A DNA stretch of 64,000 nucleotides, from the NCBI GenBank assembly GCA_000466585.1, contig KE993461.1:53333-117332 (forward strand). The letters run 5' to 3'. This document shows positions 53,866 to 61,823 of the stretch, piece by piece. How positions within the stretch are numbered: position 1 is the stretch's first letter; every line of letters begins with the position of its first letter. The notes beneath the pieces were generated by a model. It was given only the letters and a program-made list of their open reading frames with translations. It was not told where the DNA came from and made no database searches. This stretch comes from Clostridiales bacterium oral taxon 876 str. F0540. Its GTDB lineage: Bacteria > Bacillota > Clostridia > Clostridiales > Clostridiaceae. The translations under genes were made by a program, and so were the position numbers.

Positions 53866-54996
53866 ATGTTAATTAAAAATTGTAAAATAATATTTGAAGA
53901 TAGAATAGAGTCAGGAAGCATACTAATTAGAAACGGAAAAATAGAGAAAATTAATCCTTCTGAAATCGAATCTGATGCAGTAATAGATGCAAAAGGACTT
54001 TATGTATCTCCTGGCTTTATTGATGTTCATATACATGGAGCAGGCGGTTTTGATACTATGGATGGAACAAAGGAGTCTATAAACGCCATAGCTAAAACTA
54101 TTGCAAATTACGGAACTACATCCTTTCTTCCAACTACAATGACATGCGCCATAGATGATATTAAAAAAGCTGTTGAAATTTCACATGAATGTATGAGAGA
54201 AGGAACTGAAGGTGCAAATGTAGTTGGTGTTCATCTTGAAGGTCCTTTTATAAGTCCAGCTATGATAGGGGCACAGAATCCCAACTTTATCCAAAAACCT
54301 TCTGTTGATACTTTTAATGATATAGTTGGCAATAATATAGATGCAATAAAAAGCATAACCCTTGCTCCTGAAATAGAGGGTGCATCAGAACTTATTAAAT
54401 ATTTGAAAGAAAAAGGGATTGTCGTTTCAATTGGTCATTCAAAAGCAACTTATGCTGAGGCCTTAGAAGGTATAAAAAATGGAATCGGCCATTCTACTCA
54501 CCTTTATAACGCTATGACTCCTCTTCATCATAGAGAACCCGGAATAGTAGGGGCTATATTTGATACTGATATAACTACAGAAACTATTTCTGATGGAATT
54601 CATATTAGCTATCCCTCTTTAAGAGTGGCATATAAACAAAAGGGATTTAACAAAGTTTTACTTGTTACTGATGCCATGATGGCTTGCGGTATGCCTGAAG
54701 GGAAATACTCTCTTGGAGGTCAGGATGTTTTTGTAAAAGATGGGGCAGCCAGGCTAAAAGAGGGGAATTTAGCAGGTTCAATTCTAACGCTAGATAAAGC
54801 TATAAGAAATGTTTATAAAAATTCAAATTACGAGCTTTACGATATAGTTAAGATGGCTACTTACAACGGTGCTAAACACTGTAAGGTAGAAAATAAAAAA
54901 GGACTTATAAAAGAAGGTTATGATGCAGATTTAGTTTTATTCGATGAAGATATAAATATTGAAAAAGTAATTATCTCAGGAAAAGTTTTTAAATAG
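53866..54996 (+). CDS. nagA: N-acetylglucosamine-6-phosphate deacetylase
   Basis: The 376-residue amidohydrolase-fold enzyme cleaves GlcNAc-6-P to glucosamine-6-P and acetate. It has the HxH metal motif DVHIHGAGGFD near residues 54-64, the HLEGPF segment, the GHSKA and HLYNAM loops, and the catalytic Asp in LVTDAM. No nagB lies beside it. Strong AAGGAGG site; ends in a perfect terminator. Confidence 0.96.
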   Translation: MLIKNCKIIFEDRIESGSILIRNGKIEKINPSEIESDAVIDAKGLYVSPGFIDVHIHGAGGFDTMDGTKESINAIAKTIANYGTTSFLPTTMTCAIDDIKKAVEISHECMREGTEGANVVGVHLEGPFISPAMIGAQNPNFIQKPSVDTFNDIVGNNIDAIKSITLAPEIEGASELIKYLKEKGIVVSIGHSKATYAEALEGIKNGIGHSTHLYNAMTPLHHREPGIVGAIFDTDITTETISDGIHISYPSLRVAYKQKGFNKVLLVTDAMMACGMPEGKYSLGGQDVFVKDGAARLKEGNLAGSILTLDKAIRNVYKNSNYELYDIVKMATYNGAKHCKVENKKGLIKEGYDADLVLFDEDINIEKVIISGKVFK

Positions 54997-55031
54997 TAAT
55001 AAGCTCTAGCATAGCTAGAGCTTATTACTAT
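54994..55031. terminator. Bidirectional terminator after nagA
   Basis: Perfect 16-bp inverted repeat (AGTAATAAGCTCTAGC and its complement) with a 3-base loop, between convergent genes. Confidence 0.8.
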
Positions 55032-55294
55032 TTATTTTCAATATAACTTGTTAGTCCTCTTTCAATGCCATATGAAATTAGTGGTATTCCAATAAGAGCA
55101 AGCAAAGAGCCTGTAATCGCTCCTGGATTAACCTTATATGCCCATTGCATAGTATTTATAAAATTAATAATAGAATATACAGATAAGAGTGCAGTACCAA
55201 CTGCAATTATTCCAATAACTACAAATAGTCTATTAAAACCAACTCTTACATTATGAAAAAACTTGACTAGTTTTTTACTCCATATATGCTTCAT
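55028..55294 (-). CDS. Small membrane protein, unknown
   Basis: The 88-residue protein has two hydrophobic helices (about 18-42 and 58-76) and basic ends. It has an AGAGGGATG ribosome site. The gene overlaps the stem of the nagA terminator at its stop. I recognise no family. Confidence 0.6.
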   Translation of the reverse strand: MKHIWSKKLVKFFHNVRVGFNRLFVVIGIIAVGTALLSVYSIINFINTMQWAYKVNPGAITGSLLALIGIPLISYGIERGLTSYIENK

Positions 55295-55416
55295 TTACAT
55301 CCCTCTTTTCCATTTTTCGCTTATAAAATATTTTTTACATCTTATTGAAAAATATTCTTTCATTATTTATTTTTGTAATAAAAGTATTTTTTAAACAAAT
55401 TGTCTTTTAAAGTATA

Positions 55417-55444
55417 TAAGACCGCTGACAATGTCAGCAGTCCT
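55417..55444 (-). terminator. Terminator after metK
   Basis: GACTGCTGACA/GTCAGCGGTC stem with a tight loop, followed by TTATATACTTT on the minus strand. Confidence 0.8.
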
Positions 55445-55450
55445 ATATTT

Positions 55451-56626
55451 TTATATATATTTTTTAATTTCTTCTGCTTTATCAAGTCTTTCCCATGGAA
55501 GATCTACATCAGTTCTTCCAAAATGTCCATAAGCTGCAGTTTGTCTATATATAGGTCTTCTTAAGTCTAGATCTCTTATAATAGCTGCCGGTCTTAAATC
55601 GAAGACTTTATTTATAATTTCAATTATCTTGTCATCAGAGATTTTACCAGTTCCAAAAGTATCAACTTCTATAGATACAGGCTTTGCAACTCCAATAGCA
55701 TAAGCTAATTCAATTTCAAGCTTATCAGCAGCACCGGCAGCTACAAGATTTTTAGCTACCCATCTTGCTGCATAAGCAGCTGATCTGTCAACCTTAGTCG
55801 GATCCTTCCCGGAGAATGCTCCTCCACCATGTCTTCCATATCCTCCATAAGTATCAACAATAATTTTTCTGCCTGTAAGTCCTGAGTCTCCTTGCGGTCC
55901 TCCTATAACAAATCTTCCTGTAGGATTTATTAAGTACTTTGTATTTTCATCAAGAAGTTCTGCAGGAACAACATTCTTAATGACATGTTCAATTAAGTCT
56001 CTTTCAATTTCCTCACGAGTCACTTCTGGATTATGTTGAGTAGAAATAACAATCGTATCTATTCTAACTGGCTTATTATCCTCGTATTCTACTGTAACTT
56101 GAGTTTTTCCATCAGGTCTTAAATATGAAAGAGTTTCATTTTTTCTAACTTCAGAAAGTCTTCTTGAAAGTCTGTGAGCCACAGCAATAGGAAGAGGCAT
56201 ATATTCTGGTGTTTCGTTTGTAGCAAACCCAAACATCATACCTTGATCTCCAGCCCCTATGGCTTCTATTTTATCCATTTGTCCCTTTTTAGCTTCTAAA
56301 GCTTCATCAACTCCCATAGCTATATCTGTTGATTGCTCATCAATTGATGTAAGAACAGAACAAGTATCGCAGTCGAATCCGTATTTCGCTCTAGTATATC
56401 CTATTTCCTCAATAGTTTTTCTTACAACTTTAGGAATATCTACATAGCAATTAGTTGATATCTCTCCCATAACTAAAACCATACCAGTAGTAACTGCTGT
56501 CTCACAGGCTACTCTAGCATTTGGATCTTGAGCTAGTATTGCATCCAACACGGAGTCGGAAATTTGGTCGCAAATTTTATCTGGATGTCCTTCAGTAACT
56601 GATTCAGATGTGAATAATCTTCTCAT
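55451..56626 (-). CDS. metK: S-adenosylmethionine synthase
   Basis: The 391-residue enzyme makes SAM from methionine and ATP. It has the GHPDKICDQISD start, the GAGDQGMMFGFA hexapeptide-like motif, and the P-loop-like GGGAFSGKDPTKVDRSAAY. The gene is expressed from a promoter before the SAM-I riboswitch, so SAM represses it. Start after AAAGGAGA. Confidence 0.98.
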   Translation of the reverse strand: MRRLFTSESVTEGHPDKICDQISDSVLDAILAQDPNARVACETAVTTGMVLVMGEISTNCYVDIPKVVRKTIEEIGYTRAKYGFDCDTCSVLTSIDEQSTDIAMGVDEALEAKKGQMDKIEAIGAGDQGMMFGFATNETPEYMPLPIAVAHRLSRRLSEVRKNETLSYLRPDGKTQVTVEYEDNKPVRIDTIVISTQHNPEVTREEIERDLIEHVIKNVVPAELLDENTKYLINPTGRFVIGGPQGDSGLTGRKIIVDTYGGYGRHGGGAFSGKDPTKVDRSAAYAARWVAKNLVAAGAADKLEIELAYAIGVAKPVSIEVDTFGTGKISDDKIIEIINKVFDLRPAAIIRDLDLRRPIYRQTAAYGHFGRTDVDLPWERLDKAEEIKKYI

Positions 56627-56672
56627 TTGAAAATCTCCTTTCAGCTATATTACCTTTATTTTTATGTTATGC

Positions 56673-56700
56673 AAAACAAAACCCCTTCCATAAGAAGAGG
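56673..56700 (-). terminator. Terminator of the SAM-I riboswitch
   Basis: CCTCTTC/GAAGGGG stem with a TTATG loop, followed by TTTTGTTTTG on the minus strand. Formed when SAM is bound. Confidence 0.8.
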
Positions 56701-56713
56701 CACATTAGCGCAT

Positions 56714-56812
56714 CCCTTATCTTGCAATTTTGCTGGAATTGGCACCTTAGTATAAAAAACTGGTTGCCGGGCTTCACAGGGCCATGTCCCTCCACCTCTC
56801 TTGATAAGAGTT
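56714..56812 (-). promoter_or_regulatory. SAM-I riboswitch (S-box)
   Basis: Minus-strand aptamer with the conserved CTCTTATCAAGAGAGGTGGA, GGACATGGCCCTGTGAAGCC, CGGCAACC and the closing GATAAGG. It precedes metK. Confidence 0.97.
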
Positions 56813-56836
56813 CATATTGAATTTTAATCCTAAGAT

Positions 56837-56865
56837 ATAATATCATAGTAATATTTTACTGTCAA
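56837..56865 (-). promoter_or_regulatory. Sigma-A promoter of the SAM riboswitch-metK unit
   Basis: TTGACA and TATTAT separated by 17 bases, about 25 bases before the aptamer. Confidence 0.8.
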
Positions 56866-56900
56866 CAAAATTCTATGTTATCTTTCTTATTTTGATATTT

Positions 56901-57380
56901 TTAATTTATTGTGCTTCCATATAATTTTTCATACTTACCAGCTAAATCTATAATTTCTCCATAATCTTTATTAGGCAATCTTTGTTTAAGTAAATTTAGA
57001 CAGGCTAACAATTCTTTTGCTGTACTGCTTTCTATATAACTATTTATTTTTTGCTGGTCTATAGAGGAGAGCTTTTTGGAGACGGAAAGTAATCTTTCTT
57101 TATCATATTCTGCTAACTTAATTTTTTTATCAGTACTATCAAGATTATGCTGTCTATTGCTTACAGTAATTTGAGATTGTTGCTGCACCTCATCATATTT
57201 AATTTGTGTACTATTACCTACATCTTTTATCTTATTTAACACGGTATCTTTTGAACTAACCATCATATTTCCAAACTTGTCCAAACAGGTTACTGCTGGC
57301 CTAATACTTATGTCAACACTTTGCAGCACATAAACAGTTGTAAAAAATACAACTATAAGAGAACAAATCTTCTTGTACAA
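56901..57380 (-). CDS. Membrane-anchored coiled-coil protein, unknown
   Basis: The 159-residue protein has an N-terminal signal anchor (about 5-23, ICSLIVVFFTTVYVLQ) and an extracytoplasmic alpha-helical part rich in Lys, Asp, Gln and Ser. No catalytic motif is visible and I do not recognise a family. The start is a TTG seven bases after AAAGGAGG; codons upstream overlap that ribosome site. It stands alone. Confidence 0.65.
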   Translation of the reverse strand: MYKKICSLIVVFFTTVYVLQSVDISIRPAVTCLDKFGNMMVSSKDTVLNKIKDVGNSTQIKYDEVQQQSQITVSNRQHNLDSTDKKIKLAEYDKERLLSVSKKLSSIDQQKINSYIESSTAKELLACLNLLKQRLPNKDYGEIIDLAGKYEKLYGSTIN

Positions 57381-57549
57381 ACTTAATCCTCCTTTAAGCA
57401 AGACTAATAATTAATATTTTTTATTGTTATCATAAATCGAAATTTTCCATTAACATACCTATCAATTTAGTATCTCCATAATAAATAAATTTTATTCGTT
57501 TTTCTTATATTCCAATAAAATATCACATATATATTATTGAGAGGTTTAT

Positions 57550-57573
57550 AAATTTCATATGAGTATGAAATTT
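57550..57573. repeat. Perfect palindrome in the yyaC leader
   Basis: AAATTTCATA-TGAG-TATGAAATTT, a 10-bp perfect stem with a 4-base loop, about 20 bases before the yyaC ribosome site. Possible operator or mRNA hairpin. No T run. Confidence 0.6.
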
Positions 57574-57605
57574 AGCAGTATAAGCGAGGCAAGGGGGGTA
57601 TGTTC

Positions 57606-58157
57606 TTGAGCAAAGTAAAAACACATTATAAAAATCCTTTAGCTTACTATGATATAGCAAATTTTCTAAAAGATTATATGGATGAAAATACAGTAATAGT
57701 ATGTATAGGTACTGATAGATGTATAGGAGACTGTTTAGGACCGTTAGTAGGGACTTTTTTGAAGGAAAGTTTTTTCCCTTGTCCAGTATTCGGAACAATA
57801 TCAGAACCGATTCATGCCCTTAATATAGATAAAAGACTTTTAGAAATAAAAACTCTATATCCCAGGGGTAATATACTAGGTATTGATGCTTGCCTAGGTG
57901 ATGGAGATAGTATTGGCGAGATTCAGGCTCGAGACTATCCTATTCATCCGGGAAAAGGGGTTGGAAAGTCCCTTCCTGATGTTGGAAGAGCTTCAGTTAT
58001 CGGAATAGTTGATTCTAGTGACAGCAGTGAACTGTTCACTAACAGAAACATAAGACTTGACTTGATTATGAATCTATCTAAGGTAATATGTCGTTCTATT
58101 GTACATGCATACCATCTTCACTCTAAAGACATCGGGAATATTGAACTATATAAATAG
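57606..58157 (+). CDS. yyaC: YyaC-family spore protease-like protein
   Basis: The 183-residue protein belongs to the YyaC/GPR-like peptidase family (DUF1256): CIGTDRCIGDCLGPLVGTFL is the core at about residues 33-52, and IDACLG, HPGKGVGKSLPDVG and GIVDSS follow. The family is sporulation-linked and is related to germination protease. The chosen start is a TTG seven bases after GGGGGG. The ATG two codons upstream abuts the ribosome site and was set aside. Confidence 0.83.
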   Translation: MSKVKTHYKNPLAYYDIANFLKDYMDENTVIVCIGTDRCIGDCLGPLVGTFLKESFFPCPVFGTISEPIHALNIDKRLLEIKTLYPRGNILGIDACLGDGDSIGEIQARDYPIHPGKGVGKSLPDVGRASVIGIVDSSDSSELFTNRNIRLDLIMNLSKVICRSIVHAYHLHSKDIGNIELYK

Positions 58158-58185
58158 GCTCTACCATCTGGTAGAGCCTATTTAT
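58150..58185. terminator. Bidirectional terminator between yyaC and mbl
   Basis: Perfect 16-bp stem (ATAAATAGGCTCTACC and its complement) with a 4-base loop. The two convergent genes share it. Confidence 0.9.
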
Positions 58186-58186
58186 A

Positions 58187-59221
58187 TTATTTATCAATTA
58201 AAGAAACATCATATCCATTACTTCCTATATCTATCTTGTCCATATACTCCAAGGTCTTGCCTGTGCCTAGTGCAACACATGAAACAGCATTTTCTGCTAT
58301 ACGAACTGGCACCTTTGTAACATCTGCAATAAGCTTATCTAGCCCATTTAAAAGTGCACCGCCTCCAGTCATAATTATGCCTTTATCTGCAATATCAGCT
58401 GCTAACTCTGGAGGTGTCTTTTCTAACACTGAATGTGTACAATCCGCAATAGCATGCACAGTATCCCTAAGTGCCTCTCTCATTTCTTCAGAGGATACAA
58501 TTATATTTTTGGGAAGACCTGTTACAAGATCTCTTCCTCTTATTTCCATAGTAACTTCTTCATCTCTTTTATATGCAGAACCAATATTGATTTTTAAATC
58601 TTCTGATGTTCTTTCACCAATCATTAATTTATGTTTTTTTCTAATATATCTTATAATTGCTTCATCAAATTTATCTCCTGCCACCTTAATAGATGACCTT
58701 ACAACTATCCCACCTAAAGAAATTACAGCAATATCAGTAGTCCCCCCACCAATATCAATAACCATATTTCCACTTGCCTCTGTTATATCAAGATCTGCAC
58801 CAATAGCTGCCGCTAGTGGCTCCTCGATTAAGTAGACTTTTTTCGCTCCTGCATTCACAGCTGCATCTCTTACAGCTCTTTTTTCAACTTCTGTGGCTTG
58901 ACATGGTATACATACCATAACTCTAGGAGCCGAAATCCTTCTTTTGCCACAGGCTTTTCTTATAAAATGTTTAAGCATGGTTTCAGTAATATCATAATCA
59001 GATATTACTCCATCTCTCAGTGGTCTAATTGCCACTATATTTCCTGGAGTTCTTCCAATCATCTGCCTTGCTTCTTCACCAACAGCTCTTACTTTATTAT
59101 TACTCTTATCAATGGCAACTACAGAAGGTTCTTTGAGTATAACACCCTTACCCTTAATATAAACTAGCACAGTTGCCGTACCTAAATCTATACCCATGTC
59201 TGTCCCTAAATTAAAAAACAT
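58187..59221 (-). CDS. mbl: MreB-like actin (Mbl)
   Basis: The 344-residue actin-fold protein directs cylindrical wall synthesis. ATP-binding motifs are visible: phosphate-1 GIDLGTATVLVY at about 10-21, phosphate-2 DIGGGTTDIAV, and adenosine motif GGGALLNGLDKLI. Its genomic place downstream of spoIIID is that of Bacillus mbl. The first ATG was kept because it matches the start of other Mbl proteins. GGAG is rather far. Confidence 0.9.
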   Translation of the reverse strand: MFFNLGTDMGIDLGTATVLVYIKGKGVILKEPSVVAIDKSNNKVRAVGEEARQMIGRTPGNIVAIRPLRDGVISDYDITETMLKHFIRKACGKRRISAPRVMVCIPCQATEVEKRAVRDAAVNAGAKKVYLIEEPLAAAIGADLDITEASGNMVIDIGGGTTDIAVISLGGIVVRSSIKVAGDKFDEAIIRYIRKKHKLMIGERTSEDLKINIGSAYKRDEEVTMEIRGRDLVTGLPKNIIVSSEEMREALRDTVHAIADCTHSVLEKTPPELAADIADKGIIMTGGGALLNGLDKLIADVTKVPVRIAENAVSCVALGTGKTLEYMDKIDIGSNGYDVSLIDK

Positions 59222-59321
59222 CCCTATCTACACTCCGTCTCTTTTGTATAATATACAAGTTAGTTTTTAATTAAAAAATAACCCACTTAATTCTTATAAT
59301 TTAATTATAATAGGAATGCTC

Positions 59322-59576
59322 TTAACCTTCAATAGCTTTATACTTCATTTTGGTAGCTTTTCCACCTCTTATATGTCTTTCGGCCTTATTATAATCTAAA
59401 ATATTTTTAGCCTCATCTGCTACTTGAGGATTTATTTTAGGCAATCTCTCTGTCATATCTTTATGAATTGTACTTTTACTTACTCCAAATACTTTGGCTG
59501 TTTTTCGTATTGTAGCTTTTGAACTAATAATGTAGTTTGCAACTTCAAGAACCCTTTCTTCAATGTAGTCTTTCAA
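59322..59576 (-). CDS. spoIIID: SpoIIID, mother-cell sporulation regulator
   Basis: The 84-residue DNA-binding protein switches genes on and off in the mother cell during sporulation. A helix-turn-helix sits at about residues 22-42 (TIRKTAKVFGVSKSTIHKD), and the basic C-terminal helix (KAERHIRGGKATKMKYK) follows. The start is a TTG after AAGGAGG, as non-ATG starts are common for this gene. In B. subtilis spoIIID lies upstream of mbl, as here. Confidence 0.97.
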   Translation of the reverse strand: MKDYIEERVLEVANYIISSKATIRKTAKVFGVSKSTIHKDMTERLPKINPQVADEAKNILDYNKAERHIRGGKATKMKYKAIEG

Positions 59577-59636
59577 AGTGCTACCTCCTTAACCCTTCTA
59601 TAATTATAAATATGCATTTTGACTTTGTTAAATTAC

Positions 59637-59684
59637 TTTCATTAGCCATTTTCCGATAAATATTTCGGAAAACAGCTAATGAAA
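59637..59684. repeat. Large inverted repeat between spoIIQ-like gene and spoIIID
   Basis: TTTCATTAGC...TTTTCCGA and TCGGAAAA...GCTAATGAAA form a 20-bp stem with one 2-base mismatch and an 8-base loop. There is no T tail on the minus strand, so it is a poor terminator; it may be an operator or mRNA hairpin in the spoIIID leader. Confidence 0.65.
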
Positions 59685-59752
59685 AACATTAAGATTATTT
59701 TTGTTTGCAGAAACTAAATCATAAATTGCTTATTCTTCATAATTGCTCCAAA

Positions 59753-60487
59753 CTATTTTGTGTCATATTTTATATATTTAGCTGGATCAACGTAATCTTT
59801 TCCTTTTAGAACTGCAAAGTGCAAGTGACTGCCATACTTTTCATAGGAAGTTCTTAATGTAGTGTTACCAACCTTACCTATCTTTGCACCCTTCTTAACT
59901 GTTTGACCTTTAGTAACTGTTATAGATGGGTCAAGATTAGCATAAACAGTCTTTAATCCATTCTGATGATTAATTACTACTTGCTTGCCATAGCCTTCCT
60001 TGCTATCGCCAACTTCTTCTACCTTACCATCTAAAGCTGCAAAGACATCTTTTCCTAAGTCAGCCTTAATATCGATACCAAAGTTAGGTCTATATGTTTC
60101 AGTAGTATCTGACCATACTGGATCTTCTGAATATGCTCTAGCAAGAGTACCCTCAACAGGTTTTGCAAATTTAGTGTCAACACTGCTAGAAACTGCTGCT
60201 GTTCCTGTTTTTGGAACATTAACATTGTTATTAGCATTAGTAGTAGTGTTAGGCTTTTTAACCTGTAGAGCTCCTGGGTAATCTACTGTAGGCTCTTCTG
60301 CTATAACTCCTGTTGGCTTTGTATTATTTGCCTGCTCTTGAGCAACTGGCGGCTTTACAGCTTTTTTAGCTGTTCTTGAAGTAACAGCTGCAACAGTAGC
60401 AACTATGCATAAGCACACAAACAGGATTACATAAAAGCCCTCCTTTTTGAAAAAGTTTGACGTTTTGCTGAATAATTTTTTGTCCAT
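59753..60487 (-). CDS. spoIIQ: SpoIIQ-like M23 peptidase-fold protein
   Basis: The 244-residue protein has an N-terminal membrane anchor (about 17-37), a Pro/Asn/Thr-rich linker, and a LytM/M23 domain (about 130-240). In sporulation SpoIIQ in the forespore docks with SpoIIIAH of the mother cell. The first zinc motif is N135-F-G-I-D139 instead of HxGxD, while the later HLHF (His221, His223) is intact. The loss of the first His suggests an inactive enzyme, as in B. subtilis. The place after spoIID fits spoIIQ. Confidence 0.85.
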   Translation of the reverse strand: MDKKLFSKTSNFFKKEGFYVILFVCLCIVATVAAVTSRTAKKAVKPPVAQEQANNTKPTGVIAEEPTVDYPGALQVKKPNTTTNANNNVNVPKTGTAAVSSSVDTKFAKPVEGTLARAYSEDPVWSDTTETYRPNFGIDIKADLGKDVFAALDGKVEEVGDSKEGYGKQVVINHQNGLKTVYANLDPSITVTKGQTVKKGAKIGKVGNTTLRTSYEKYGSHLHFAVLKGKDYVDPAKYIKYDTK

Positions 60488-60599
60488 ACAAACACCTCCT
60501 TTTTGTAGTTTGTCCAGAGCTTAGCAAATAATACATATTTTATGAAATTTTAATGCTATTTTTTTCCTGCATTTTTGACAAATTGTGACTATTTATATA

Positions 60600-60625
60600 T
60601 AAAAAACATGCCCTAAAGCATGTTT
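60600..60625 (-). terminator. Terminator after spoIID
   Basis: AAACATGC/GCATGTTT stem with a 6-base loop, followed by TTTATATAT on the minus strand. Confidence 0.85.
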
Positions 60626-60635
60626 ATACAAGAAT

Positions 60636-61709
60636 TTATTTAATATCATCGATTTTTTCTATCTTAACTCCCTGATAGTAGTGAGTTAAAATCTGCTTAT
60701 AATTACTTCCGTTCTTAGCCATAGCTCCCGCGCCATACTGGCTCATTCCAACATCGTGTCCATAGCCCTTGGTAATTATTTCAATATCCTTAGAATTGAA
60801 TTTAAAAATAAAATTTGATGATTTTAGATTAAGCATCTCTCTAAATTGCGGCCCTGATATTATTACGTTCCCTATAGCTACTTTCTTTACACTTCCTCCT
60901 CCGGAGGTCGTCTCTTTTATAACTATCTGTGAACTCAACTTTTTTGGTGCTACTCCAGCCTTAGGGTACTTTGAGTTAATAATATTTGAAAGCTCGCTAT
61001 AAGTGTACTTTTTTATTGTTTGAAAGTCTTTTAAAGATTTATCTTGAGAACTATCTACACTTTTTAGGTATGGTACATCCATTGAAAATACATCTGCAGC
61101 ATTCTCCGTTTTTCCGCTGCTCATTGAAAAATAATATGGATTTTTGATTATGCTGCCCTCATATGTGATAACCTCGCCTGAAGTTTGTTTCACTGCCTCA
61201 GTTATCTTAGCCCAGTATTCTTCTGCATTTTTTTTAGGCCAATCATTAAATCTGCTTTCTTTGGTTTTATAGACTTGGCAATGCACTGTATCGCATATAT
61301 CAGCACCTTTATCCTTTGAAATTGTACATGTACTACCTCCAAATTGCTCCATATGTGATAATGCATAGGTTCTAGCTGCCACAGCTTGCGCCTTTAATGC
61401 TTCTATATCGAACTCTGCAGGCATTTCACCTGAAACTACCCCTCTCACATAATCTTCAAGGCTCATATCTACTACTTTATCTTGCTCGGATAAAAAAACC
61501 TTTATGTTTGCTTCTCCCTTTACATTTTTTAGAACTATATCATTTTTATTCAAACTATATTTATTAATAATTCCATTATTTTTTAAAATACTGCCATTTT
61601 TATTTCCTACTCCAACTATAATTATTGATAATAGAATCATTATAACCATACTTCCTAATAAAGCCAGAACCATTTTTTTAAATTGGATAGATACATTTAC
61701 TCTGTACAT
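60636..61709 (-). CDS. spoIID: SpoIID, stage II sporulation peptidoglycan lytic transglycosylase
   Basis: SpoIID cuts glycan strands during engulfment, with SpoIIP and SpoIIM. The 357-residue protein has an N-terminal membrane anchor (about 13-35) and the SpoIID domain, with the catalytic Glu95 in VVSGEMPAEFDIEALKAQAVAARTY and the Cys pair that binds zinc (CTISKDKGADICDTVHC). A GYGHDVGMSQYGA motif near the C-terminus is typical. It follows murA on the same strand, as in other spore formers. Confidence 0.97.
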   Translation of the reverse strand: MYRVNVSIQFKKMVLALLGSMVIMILLSIIIVGVGNKNGSILKNNGIINKYSLNKNDIVLKNVKGEANIKVFLSEQDKVVDMSLEDYVRGVVSGEMPAEFDIEALKAQAVAARTYALSHMEQFGGSTCTISKDKGADICDTVHCQVYKTKESRFNDWPKKNAEEYWAKITEAVKQTSGEVITYEGSIIKNPYYFSMSSGKTENAADVFSMDVPYLKSVDSSQDKSLKDFQTIKKYTYSELSNIINSKYPKAGVAPKKLSSQIVIKETTSGGGSVKKVAIGNVIISGPQFREMLNLKSSNFIFKFNSKDIEIITKGYGHDVGMSQYGAGAMAKNGSNYKQILTHYYQGVKIEKIDDIK

Positions 61710-61791
61710 TTAAATCCCCCTCTTTGGTTAATCTACCTACTTAAGTTTATTAAGGGGATTTTATAATTATTACTTCTTTAAAAGTATTATA

Positions 61792-61815
61792 AAAAGGCTG
61801 ACCATTGGTCAACCA
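61792..61815 (-). terminator. Terminator after murA
   Basis: GGTTGACC/GGTCAGCC stem with a 3-base loop, followed by TTTTTATAAT on the minus strand. Confidence 0.8.
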
Positions 61816-61823
61816 TAATTAAA

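Noticed and set aside
57523..57798. 91-codon minus-strand frame opposite yyaC
   Set aside because: Antisense to a conserved gene, and no ribosome site.
58236..58835. 199-codon open frame opposite mbl
   Set aside because: Shadow of Mbl codon bias. No ribosome site or family resemblance.
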